Below, piece by piece: positions 41,449-49,670 of a DNA stretch of 64,000 nt (the first letter of the stretch is position 1; the number at the start of each line of letters is the position of its first letter). Under the pieces are notes generated by a model. That model worked only from the letters and a program-made list of their open reading frames with translations, ran no database searches and was not told the DNA's origin. The position numbers were made by a program, and so were the translations under genes. The DNA is from Ilyomonas limi (GTDB lineage: Bacteria; Bacteroidota; Bacteroidia; Chitinophagales; Chitinophagaceae), in assembly GCF_005233845.1 (NCBI RefSeq), contig NZ_SZQL01000012.1, positions 62,001-126,000 of the forward strand, in the 5' to 3' direction.

Positions 41449-42561
41449 CTCCAGCCTTCTTATGAGTTTATCGCTGTTTGCATAGCTTACCTTTTGTTTC
41501 ACTACCGGTCCTTCCATCACAAAATAAGTTCCGTTTACACGTGCGGCGGTCTTTATTACTGTTGCATCGCATTGTAAGATATTGGCTTGCGGCAGCAATT
41601 CTTTTGCCAGTTCGGGTAGTGAGGTTATTACAAATAACGGCATGTTTTTCTGTTTGCATATAGCCACCACTGCCTGATAATTATCGCCCTGCTCATTCCA
41701 GTTGCCAAAATTTTGTACAAACAGCAGCACATAATGTGGTAGCTGCAAAACGGCGGCTAACGTATCCTTGCCGTTAGCAGTTTTCAAAGAAAAATCGGAG
41801 ATAGGCGGCGTATCGTTTCCTTTTCTTATCAGTTTTTCATAACGGTCAACATACTGGTAAACACTATCGTTAAAATCTGCAGGAAAATGGTCCTGGTCAA
41901 AGCGCACCTCTTTGCCCTCTTTTTTATATACGAATTCCAGTTGTGTACTATCGGGCACGCTGCCTTTGGGAGGTTGCATTTGCTCAATAAGATTGTTGCC
42001 AACGCGGTAAGGCAAGCAATCTAAAACGGGCAAATAAGTAAGCACGTATGTTTCAAACAGCGAAACACCAACCACCGTAAATAACAGTATGAAAACGGGA
42101 AAGGTCATTCTGCCGGAGACCTGGGGTATTCTATTGCGGTAGATAAATATTATAATAATCAGTACCAGCAATATAATATCTTTTATAAACGATTGTAATG
42201 GCGTGAGCGGCACACAATCGCCAAAGCAGCCGCAGCTTCTAAACTTACCGGAATAAGTGGCATAGCCGGTTAAAAAGGTAAAAAATATAATGAGCAACAG
42301 CAGCAGCCAGCTAAATAGTTTTACGCGCCAACCAATAATAATGGCAACACCTGCCAGCACTTCAAATACATTCATTGCCAGCGATAACGGTAAGGCATAA
42401 TCATTCAGGAACGTGGTGTGCCATGCATCAAAAAACTCCTGCATTTTATAGCTTAATCCCAGCGGATCGTTGGCTTTTATTAAGCCCGAAAAAATAAATA
42501 GAATACCTACTACCCAGCGGATGATGAGTAATACTGTATTCATAGTTTTTGATGTCTTCAT
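41440..42561 (-). CDS. DoxX-like / BT_3928-type membrane protein with thioredoxin-like tail
   Basis: A 373-aa protein with four N-terminal transmembrane helices of the DoxX/MauE kind ('WVVGILFIFSGLIKANDPLG', near 15-34). A cysteine pair lies in 'GKFRSCGCFGDCVPL' (near 108-122), as in MauE-like redox membrane proteins. A fifth helix follows near 150-172. The C-terminal 200 residues have a thioredoxin-like pattern ('HYVLLFVQNFGNWNEQGDNY', 'LFVITSLPE') without a visible CxxC. It lies 36 bp downstream of the DUF1599 gene, a neighbourhood I know from other Bacteroidota next to folP. Confidence 0.8.
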   Translation of the reverse strand: MKTSKTMNTVLLIIRWVVGILFIFSGLIKANDPLGLSYKMQEFFDAWHTTFLNDYALPLSLAMNVFEVLAGVAIIIGWRVKLFSWLLLLLIIFFTFLTGYATYSGKFRSCGCFGDCVPLTPLQSFIKDIILLVLIIIIFIYRNRIPQVSGRMTFPVFILLFTVVGVSLFETYVLTYLPVLDCLPYRVGNNLIEQMQPPKGSVPDSTQLEFVYKKEGKEVRFDQDHFPADFNDSVYQYVDRYEKLIRKGNDTPPISDFSLKTANGKDTLAAVLQLPHYVLLFVQNFGNWNEQGDNYQAVVAICKQKNMPLFVITSLPELAKELLPQANILQCDATVIKTAARVNGTYFVMEGPVVKQKVSYANSDKLIRRLEEL

Positions 42562-42596
42562 TCCAAATAATGTTTCATTTTGAATATTGATTCCCT

Positions 42597-43139
42597 TTAT
42601 GCCTTGCCTTCGCTGATGAGTATCAAGGCAAATGCAGCATAATTAATAATGTCCACATAGTTCGCATCTATACCTTCGCTGATGAGCGTTTTACCATCGT
42701 TTTGCAAAATCTGTTTAATGCGCAATAGTTTTACCAATATCAAATCTACCATGCTTTGCTGGCTCATATCGCGCCATGCTTCTCCATAGTCATGATTTTT
42801 AGCGAGCATCGTTTCTTTGGCTACTTGTATTTGCTGGTTGTACAAATTAACAGCTATATCCAATGGTACATCTTCTATGGCTGGTGCTTGTTGCAACTGA
42901 ATTAACCCAATTACTGCATAGTTCAAAATACCTTTAAATTCACCGGGTATATCATCGCTTATCATTTGCTCTTTTACTTCCTGTATGGTGCGGATGCGTA
43001 AGGCTTTTATAAAAATCTGATCTACTACCGATATAGTGCGAAGCACCCGCCACGAAGTGCCGTAATCTATTGTTTTATTTTTAAAAATATCTCTGCAAGC
43101 TGCGACTACTGTATCGTACTGACTATTGGTTTGCGACAT
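42597..43139 (-). CDS. DUF1599 domain-containing protein
   Basis: A 180-aa protein of two homologous halves, each with a 'DYG..WR' motif: 'KNKTIDYGTSWRVLR' (near 20-34) and 'KNHDYGEAWRDMSQQS' (near 111-126). This internal duplication is typical of DUF1599, a nucleotide-modification-like all-alpha family of unknown function in Bacteroidota. I chose ATG 43139 (MSQTNSQYD) because residues before it are low-complexity and not conserved. It is divergent from folP and followed by the DoxX-like gene. Confidence 0.85.
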   Translation of the reverse strand: MSQTNSQYDTVVAACRDIFKNKTIDYGTSWRVLRTISVVDQIFIKALRIRTIQEVKEQMISDDIPGEFKGILNYAVIGLIQLQQAPAIEDVPLDIAVNLYNQQIQVAKETMLAKNHDYGEAWRDMSQQSMVDLILVKLLRIKQILQNDGKTLISEGIDANYVDIINYAAFALILISEGKA

Positions 43140-43370
43140 GTGATTGTATTGCTCAAAATTATTATAAACGCGAATGGTGCGAATGTATGAACACAACTGA
43201 ATCGAATTACACGAATTATATATCTTGACTACGCGAATTGCACGAGCGGGAAAAGAGAATAGTTGTTATTTTATAAGTAAACAAGAGATTCTCCGTGTTC
43301 CTCTGTGTGCTTTGTGCCGCTGTTGTTCAAGATAGGTTCGTATTATTACAAAATAAAGTAAAAGCAACCA

Positions 43371-44201
43371 ATGTTTACACTCAATTGCAATGGAAGACTA
43401 TTAATAATTGATAAGCCAATTGTCATGGGCATCATCAATACAACACCTGATTCCTTTTTTGCCGGTAGCCGTAAATCTGGCGTAGATGCGGCTTTGGAGC
43501 AGGCAGCTAAAATGTTGCAGGATGGTGCAACGATACTGGATATTGGCGGGCAAAGTACGCGCCCAGGCAGTACTTTGATAAGTGAAAATGAAGAACGCGA
43601 CCGGGCATTGCCGGTGATAGAAGCAATTGCCAAAGCTTTTCCGGAAGCATTTATCTCTGCAGATACTTTTTATGCTGCTGTTGCAAGGCAAAGCATAGCT
43701 GCAGGTGCAACAATTATAAATGATGTAAGCGGTGGAACAATGGATGAAGGCATGTTGCAAACCGTTGGTACATTACGTGTGCCTTATATATGTATGCACA
43801 TCAAAGGTACACCGCAAATAATGCAGCAATATGCCAGCTACGAAAATGTAGTAAAAGAAGTGCTGGATTATTTTATACAAAAACTAAGTGCGTGCAAAGC
43901 TGCTGGCATTCATGATATAATAGTAGATCCAGGTTTTGGCTTTGCTAAAAACAATACGCACAATTTTCAGCTGTTAAAACATTTGCATACATTTTCTATA
44001 TTACAAAAGCCATTGCTTATCGGGCTTTCGCGCAAAGGCACTATACAAAAAACATTGAATATACCGGCTGCAGACGCACTTAACGGCACTACTGTTTTAA
44101 ATACTATTGCATTGCTCAACGGCGCACGCATTTTGCGTGTGCACGATGTAAAAGAAGCAGCAGAAGCAATTAAACTGCTGGAAGCATATCAAGAAAGTTG
44201 A
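43371..44201 (+). CDS. folP: Dihydropteroate synthase
   Basis: A 276-aa TIM-barrel enzyme of folate synthesis joining p-aminobenzoate to the pterin diphosphate. The signatures 'PIVMGIINTTPDSFFAGS' (near 16-34, with the conserved Asn) and 'ATILDIGGQSTRPGSTLI' (near 53-70) are intact, as are 'INDVSGG' (near 116) and 'IVDPGFGFAKNNTHNFQLL' (near 184). Length is normal. It is divergent from DUF1599 and ends at a bidirectional terminator. Confidence 0.96.
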   Translation: MFTLNCNGRLLIIDKPIVMGIINTTPDSFFAGSRKSGVDAALEQAAKMLQDGATILDIGGQSTRPGSTLISENEERDRALPVIEAIAKAFPEAFISADTFYAAVARQSIAAGATIINDVSGGTMDEGMLQTVGTLRVPYICMHIKGTPQIMQQYASYENVVKEVLDYFIQKLSACKAAGIHDIIVDPGFGFAKNNTHNFQLLKHLHTFSILQKPLLIGLSRKGTIQKTLNIPAADALNGTTVLNTIALLNGARILRVHDVKEAAEAIKLLEAYQES

Positions 44202-44281
44202 CAGAAAGAGGAGTGTAGTTGAATGAGAGTTGACTGTCGTTGGTTGTTTGATGACAAAAACAATTATCAGAGGATATAATG

Positions 44282-44323
44282 AAAACAAAAGCGCCTTGCG
44301 AAACCGCAAAGCGCTTTTGTTTT
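44282..44323. terminator. Bidirectional terminator between folP and the FKBP gene
   Basis: A 13-bp stem (AAAACAAAAGCGC at 44282-44294 with 44311-44323) continues after one unpaired base on each side as TTGCG/CGCAA with an AAAC loop. Confidence 0.92.
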
Positions 44324-44336
44324 GTCAATTGTCATC

Positions 44337-45365
44337 TTATTTCTTCTGCTCAGGTGCTGCCTGTTGTGGCTGTGCACCTTGCTGTTGTTGTCTTTGTTGT
44401 TGCATTTGCTCCTGCAATTGCTTCATTTGTTCCGGGGAAAGATTGCCAAACGGATTGCCACCTTGTTGTTGCGGCTGTGCAGGTGGTGCATCTTTTACAT
44501 CTACTACTTCAATATCAAAAATCAGGTTTGCATTGGCAGGGATATCCTGTCCGGCACCACGCATACCATAACCTAATGTAGAAGGAACATAAATTTTTCC
44601 TTTACTGCCTTTGCTGAAATAAGGCAGTGCTTCGTCCCAGCCCTGAATAACACGGCGAGTGCCTACTACTACCGGAATAGGATCGGTATGACCTTTTGAA
44701 GTATCCATATTGGTATCAAACACGGTACCTCCGTCCTGAAGATAACCCCGGTACATTACCATCGCCAGCTTGCCCGAATCAGCTTTCAGGTTAGGATCGC
44801 CGGGCGTAGTAATTTCTACAAAAGCGCCATTCCTAGTGCGTTGTGCTTTTATACCTTTTTTGTTCAGGTAGTCTTCTATACTGGCAATTTCACGGGCTTT
44901 TTCTCTCTCCATTTCTTTATCCATGTCATTTTTTGCCAAATCCTGTGTAGCAAAAGCACCTAATATCGACAACTTGCCTTTAATCTGTCCATTGCGCGTA
45001 AAAATGCTGTCGTAGTCAGGTATCATACCACGGTTTTTAAGCGTATCAATGCTCATGGTAAACTCTACGCTATCGCCAACTTTAAGCAGCGGAAACAACT
45101 CGATAAAAGTATATTCAGTGTTTTTGCCGGTATCTACAGGTGTATAACCAGGAAATTTGCCATATGTAGTGTTAAGGATAGAATCTTTGGGCGACAGCTT
45201 AAATTCTACATTAAACTTTACGATCTGTCCGGGTACTACCGACTGACCGCCCTTGGAAGACACTACCTTGTACGGAAGTCCCGATTTGGTTTTATCGTAA
45301 TTCACCTTACAGGCTGCGGTGGAAAGCAGGGCTAAACCAGCCACTGCAAAGATTACATGTTTCAT
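44337..45365 (-). CDS. FKBP-type peptidyl-prolyl isomerase lipoprotein
   Basis: A 342-aa envelope folding factor. Signal with lipobox 'LALLSTAACKVN' (Cys near 19). A divergent first FKBP-like domain (about 30-155, 'VVPGQIVKFNVEFKLSPKDS') and a canonical second domain (about 175-300) with 'GGTVFDTNMDTSKGHTDPIP', 'VIQGWDEALPYFSKGSKGKI' and 'YVPSTLGYGMRG' follow. The tail is Gln/Gly/Pro-rich (NPFGNLSPEQMKQLQEQ). It catalyses cis-trans Pro isomerisation, probably in the periplasm. It is convergent with folP. Confidence 0.9.
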   Translation of the reverse strand: MKHVIFAVAGLALLSTAACKVNYDKTKSGLPYKVVSSKGGQSVVPGQIVKFNVEFKLSPKDSILNTTYGKFPGYTPVDTGKNTEYTFIELFPLLKVGDSVEFTMSIDTLKNRGMIPDYDSIFTRNGQIKGKLSILGAFATQDLAKNDMDKEMEREKAREIASIEDYLNKKGIKAQRTRNGAFVEITTPGDPNLKADSGKLAMVMYRGYLQDGGTVFDTNMDTSKGHTDPIPVVVGTRRVIQGWDEALPYFSKGSKGKIYVPSTLGYGMRGAGQDIPANANLIFDIEVVDVKDAPPAQPQQQGGNPFGNLSPEQMKQLQEQMQQQRQQQQGAQPQQAAPEQKK

Positions 45366-45503
45366 TTGTACTTTTTGTTTTTGATGCCGGATGTTTTTGC
45401 GGTACCAGATTTTTTATACCTTAACATCCTTTAGCTTTTTTATTTATTGTTTATGAATACGTTTTATGGCAATAAGATAATGGTATAAGAACAGGTGGAA
45501 GTG

Positions 45504-46514
45504 TTAATTGTTAAGTTGCTCTTCGTATTGCTTTAATACCGCTTTAAAATGCTTTACATTATTTTCCAGTGTATCGCTGCTTCTGCCGCCGGCTGCATTT
45601 TTGTGCCCGCCGCCTTCAAAGTGGAGGCGTGCAAAAGCATTTACATCAAAGTTGCCTTTGCTGCGAAAGCTCCATCTTCGTTCTTCATCCCGGTCTATCA
45701 GCAGTGCGCCAAGCTTAATGCCTTCTATCGAAAGCAGGTAATTAACCAAGCCTTCTGTATCGCCGGTTTTTATATCAAATTTTATTAAATCGCTTTTAGG
45801 GATCGCCATCATGGCCGTATTGTATTCATACAATACATCCAGTTTGTTGAGCAATGCATTGCCAATGAAGCGCAAACGGTTCTCTAAAAAATTATCGTAG
45901 ATATGCTCGTGAATAACAGTATGATTTAATCCCAACTCTTTAAAATGCGCTACCATTTTATGTACCGATGCAGTAGTAGAAGGAAAGCGGAAAGAACCGG
46001 TATCAGTCATTACACCGGTATATAAGCAGGCTGCTATATCAAGGTTGATGTTGGCAGTATAGCCTGCTTCTACAATAAAGTCGTACACCATTTCGCAGGT
46101 AGAGCTTTTGTAGGGGTTGCTAATGCCGTACGAAAATTCATGTGCTTCCGGCAATTCGTGATGATCTATCAATACCTTAACAGCCTTACTGTTGCGCAAG
46201 GCATGTTGCAGGTTTTTGGTGCGGTGTAAGGCGTTAAAATCGGCACAATAAATTACTTCGGCAGTGCTTATAATGCGGGCAGCTTTTTCGCGGTGGGCTT
46301 CAAAATCGATCACCTTATCACAGCCGGGCATCCACTTTAAAAAATCGGCCCAGTTGGTTGGTGAAATCACCGTTACCTCCTGACCAAGCTGTATTAAAAA
46401 ATGATACAATCCCAGTGCGGCACCCATTGCATCACCGTCAGGCTTCTGGTGCATGGTAACAACAACTTTGTGTGACCTGGAAAGTTGTGGATAAAATTCA
46501 GTAATTGCCTGCAT
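45504..46514 (-). CDS. nrnA: DHH/DHHA1 phosphoesterase, NrnA-like oligoribonuclease/pAp phosphatase
   Basis: A 336-aa enzyme. The DHH domain has 'HQKPDGDAMGAALGLYHFL' (near 22-40), 'YCADFNALHRTKNL' (near 90) and the DHH triad in 'VLIDHHELPEAHEF' (near 115). The DHHA1 domain ends with 'LHFEGGGHKNAAGGRSSD' (near 297). NrnA-type proteins degrade short RNA and dephosphorylate pAp. The start ATG 46514 (MQAITEFYPQL) fits. It is divergent from kup. Confidence 0.9.
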   Translation of the reverse strand: MQAITEFYPQLSRSHKVVVTMHQKPDGDAMGAALGLYHFLIQLGQEVTVISPTNWADFLKWMPGCDKVIDFEAHREKAARIISTAEVIYCADFNALHRTKNLQHALRNSKAVKVLIDHHELPEAHEFSYGISNPYKSSTCEMVYDFIVEAGYTANINLDIAACLYTGVMTDTGSFRFPSTTASVHKMVAHFKELGLNHTVIHEHIYDNFLENRLRFIGNALLNKLDVLYEYNTAMMAIPKSDLIKFDIKTGDTEGLVNYLLSIEGIKLGALLIDRDEERRWSFRSKGNFDVNAFARLHFEGGGHKNAAGGRSSDTLENNVKHFKAVLKQYEEQLNN

Positions 46515-46721
46515 ACGTCAAATGGCGGCAAATTTGAGGGTTTATAAGCATACGGGGAAATAAATATTCTTTATAAAGTATTAAAAGAGGGTTGGCACGA
46601 AAGGTGAATGATGAAAGAACGAACATGCTTGCATCATAAAAAATATACAGCAATGCTAACAGATGATAGTTGAATAGCGAGTCCAAAAGGTGCATGAATT
46701 ATAGTACAGAATTGCGCCAAT

Positions 46722-46754
46722 TTTGAATAAACTAAGTATTATCATATACCTTTG
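46722..46754 (+). promoter_or_regulatory. Promoter of kup
   Basis: TTTG (46722-46725), 21 bp, then TACCTTTG (46747-46754). The GTG start of kup is 23 bp downstream. Confidence 0.65.
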
Positions 46755-46776
46755 ACCACTGATTAATTAAATACTT

Positions 46777-48801
46777 GTGGGTAAGCACATTAATAAGGTT
46801 ACGCTCGCTGGATTGGTAGTGGCATTAGGAATAATTTACGGCGATATAGGAACGTCTCCGCTTTACGTGTTAAACGCAATCGTTAATGGGCGCGTTATAA
46901 GCGAACTGCTGGTATTGGGTTCGCTTTCTTGTATCTTCTGGACATTGACACTCCAGACAACCATTAAATATGTAATCCTTACTTTGAAAGCCGATAATAG
47001 GGGGGAAGGTGGGATTTTCAGCCTTTATGCTCTGGTGCGGCGGCAAAAAAAGTGGCTGGTATTGCCGGCGATGATTGGCGGTGCGGCTTTGCTGGCAGAT
47101 GGTATGATAACGCCACCTATTACCATTACTTCGGCTATTGAAGGGTTGGAGATTATTCCACGCTTCGAGAACATATCCCAGTCGGTGATTGTTGCCATTG
47201 TACTAAGCATTATGGCAGCACTCTTTTTTTTGCAGCAGTTTGGTACTTCTTTAATAGGCAAATTGTTTGGACCTATGATGCTGGTGTGGTTTCTGATGCT
47301 GGCAGTACTGGGGCTGATGCATCTGAGCGACGACTGGAGTATTTTCAGGGCTTTTTCGCCGCATTATGCCATTGAACTATTAACGCAATATCCGCAAGGC
47401 TTTTGGCTGCTGGGCGCTGTGTTTTTGTGTACCACGGGTGCCGAGGCGTTGTATTCGGACTTGGGACACGTGGGGCGCGACAACATCCGCATTACGTGGG
47501 TGTTTGTAAAAATATGCCTGATACTCAATTATTTTGGACAAGGCGCATGGTTGCTTACGCAGGAAGGAAAACTGTTTGTGCAGAAAGATTTAATGGCCGA
47601 TGCAGTCTTTATGGCGGCCAATCCTTCTGCCATTCCGCTTAAAAGCGTGTTTTACTCCATTATGCCCGAAAATTTTCTTTATATCGGTATTTTCATTGCC
47701 ACGTCTGCGGCAATCATTGCCAGCCAGGCATTAATCAGTGGTTCGTTTACACTGGTGAGCGAGGCATTACGCCTGAACCTGTGGCCGAAGATGAAGATAA
47801 ATTATCCTACTGAAGAAAAGGGACAGCTGTTTATACCCGGTATCAATACTTTGTTGTTTATTGGTTGTAGTGGTATTGTATTATATTTTCAAACAGCCTC
47901 CCGCATGGAGGCAGCTTACGGACTTGCCATTACTATGTGCATGATCAGCACCTCTATTTTGTTTGCCAATTACCTTGTAGGACAGCGTACCTGGCGGGGC
48001 TGGATCTATCTTTACTTATTGGTTTATCTTTCCATTGAAGTTGGTTTTTTAATCGCCAACCTGTTAAAATTTCCACATGGTGGTTTTGTAACACTAATTG
48101 TTGGCGGTGGGCTGTTTGTAGTTATGTACGTGTGGTTCAGGAGTCGTAGGATTAAAAACCGTTATGTTGAATTTGTACGGATGGAGCATTATATACCCAT
48201 GATTCAGGAACTGAGTAATGATAAAACAGTTCCTAAATATGCTACACACCTGGTGTATATGACCAGTGCCAATAACCCTAAGGAAATAGAGCATAAGATT
48301 ATTTATTCCATCCTTAACCGAAAACCAAAACGTGCTGACATTTATTGGTTTGTGCATGTGGACGTGCTGGACGATCCTTATACCTGCGAGTTTGTGGTGG
48401 ATCATATTATTCCAAACGATATTATACGGGTAGAATTTCGCCTTGGCTTTAGGGTAGAGCAAAAGCTGAGCCTGATGTTTAGGAAAGTAGTGGAAGACCT
48501 GGTAAAAAATAAAGAAGTGAATGTAACGAGCCGTTACGAAAGCCTGGAGCGTAATAATGTGGTAGGCGATTTCCAGTTTATTGTAATGGAAAAATTCTTG
48601 TCCAACGATAATGAATTGCCTTTTATTGAAAAGCTCGTAATGCGCCTGCACTTCTGGATAAAAGAAATAAGCCTTAGCGAAGAAAGAGGTTTTGGATTGG
48701 ACCCAAGTGTAGTAGCAGTAGAAAAATTCCCACTGATTGTTTCCTCTATTACCAGCCTGCCGTTAAAGCGGGTGTTTAATAATGCAGAAGAAGGAGTGTA
48801 G
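46777..48801 (+). CDS. kup: KUP/HAK/KT system potassium uptake protein
   Basis: A 674-aa inner-membrane K+/H+ symporter. About 12 membrane helices occupy residues 1-450, with the first carrying the family motif 'ALGIIYGDIGTSPLYVLNAI' (near 17-36) and 'NRGEGGIFSLYALVRR' (near 75). A hydrophilic C-terminal domain of about 220 residues follows. Length is slightly above E. coli Kup (622). The start is GTG 46777 (MGKHINKVTLAG). The gene has its own promoter and no co-directional partner. Confidence 0.95.
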   Translation: MGKHINKVTLAGLVVALGIIYGDIGTSPLYVLNAIVNGRVISELLVLGSLSCIFWTLTLQTTIKYVILTLKADNRGEGGIFSLYALVRRQKKWLVLPAMIGGAALLADGMITPPITITSAIEGLEIIPRFENISQSVIVAIVLSIMAALFFLQQFGTSLIGKLFGPMMLVWFLMLAVLGLMHLSDDWSIFRAFSPHYAIELLTQYPQGFWLLGAVFLCTTGAEALYSDLGHVGRDNIRITWVFVKICLILNYFGQGAWLLTQEGKLFVQKDLMADAVFMAANPSAIPLKSVFYSIMPENFLYIGIFIATSAAIIASQALISGSFTLVSEALRLNLWPKMKINYPTEEKGQLFIPGINTLLFIGCSGIVLYFQTASRMEAAYGLAITMCMISTSILFANYLVGQRTWRGWIYLYLLVYLSIEVGFLIANLLKFPHGGFVTLIVGGGLFVVMYVWFRSRRIKNRYVEFVRMEHYIPMIQELSNDKTVPKYATHLVYMTSANNPKEIEHKIIYSILNRKPKRADIYWFVHVDVLDDPYTCEFVVDHIIPNDIIRVEFRLGFRVEQKLSLMFRKVVEDLVKNKEVNVTSRYESLERNNVVGDFQFIVMEKFLSNDNELPFIEKLVMRLHFWIKEISLSEERGFGLDPSVVAVEKFPLIVSSITSLPLKRVFNNAEEGV

Positions 48802-48867
48802 GAAAAGGAATGAATTGATTTTTATTTTGATAAATAGAAGCATTTTGTTATCAGTTGCTCCTTATGG

Positions 48868-49303
48868 TTAAGGCATTTGTTTACCTGCCACGTATTTCAT
48901 AAAGAAATTCTTGCTGTTCAACACTTCCATATCGGCAAAGTAAAAATCGTCTGTGTTTTAGGTGATAATACAACGGCAATTACTTTACTTGGCTGAATAA
49001 TATTCAAGCCCGTCTTCAAAGTCGTTAATAGCAGGATTGCTAATTGCCTGCATTGTTGCTTCTTTTCCTGTATTTGTAATATTTATATGGCTGCACAACA
49101 AAGCAATTTTTTGCTTGGCAACTAACTTTGCGTTTAAATTTCTTTTCAGCAAAGTAAAATGTGATGGCAAGGCATACCGGCGAAGTAAATAACTGGAAGC
49201 GCAGCGAATCTGAAAGGCTTAAAATACGGGAAGTATAGATAAACAGAGGATACTCTTTATTTACGACCGATACAAGTATGTTGGCATCAATAAAAAGGTT
49301 CAT
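48868..49303 (-). pseudogene. Decayed PIN domain toxin gene
   Basis: It begins MNLFIDANILVSVVNKEYPLF at 49303. After about residue 53 the frame breaks near 49125-49145. In the next frame the PIN sequence resumes (KLVAKQKIALLCSHINITNT, then NPAINDFEDGLEYYSAK). That frame holds two in-frame TAA codons, at 48985-48987 and about 27 bp further on, at positions where Glu is expected. It then continues with a recognisable PIN tail (NTDDFYFADMEVLNSKNFF) to TAA at 48868-48870. One frameshift and two nonsense codons make it nonfunctional. The start overlaps the end of the antitoxin pseudogene (ATGA). Confidence 0.8.
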
Positions 49304-49557
49304 TTTGCAGCAGAAAAGTATTCATTTTTCCATTCTTTTCTGCTTTTCTGTTGGGTAAGGTAAATGCCTTTACCTTCTGCAAGTTCATTCATCCAATCGG
49401 CAATTGGATAATCTTCCAAAGAATTAGTAGAAGTGGACGTAACTTTTTGCAATAAGAACTCAACCAGCTTTGATAAGCTAACATTGTTTTATGCCGCGAA
49501 CTCTTTTGCCTTGTTAATAATGTCCTTATCTAAGTTCAATGTGATTTTACTATCCAT
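49300..49557 (-). pseudogene. Decayed DUF6364-type antitoxin gene with premature stop
   Basis: An 85-codon frame starting MDSKITLNLDKDIINKAKEF reads TAA at codon 23 (49489-49491). It then continues in the same frame with the family-like segment NNVSLSKLVEFLLQKV and a C-terminal 'YPIADWMNELAEGKGIY...EYFSAAK', ending TGA at 49300. The usual residue at the stop is Glu or Lys. The overlap with the toxin ATG shows it was a normal antitoxin-toxin pair. Confidence 0.8.
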
Positions 49558-49670
49558 AACACACTATTACTAAACAAAAATACTACTATTACGGCAGGAA
49601 TTTACTGTACGTAATAGTAGTATTTAATTATAAAAGTTATACGGAATGCAGTTGTACTTTAATGTTGCGC

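Noticed and set aside
48868-49557. TAA read as Glu by a changed genetic code
   Set aside because: All intact genes in the window end in TAA or TAG/TGA normally; only this locus has internal stops, together with a frameshift, so decay is the better explanation.
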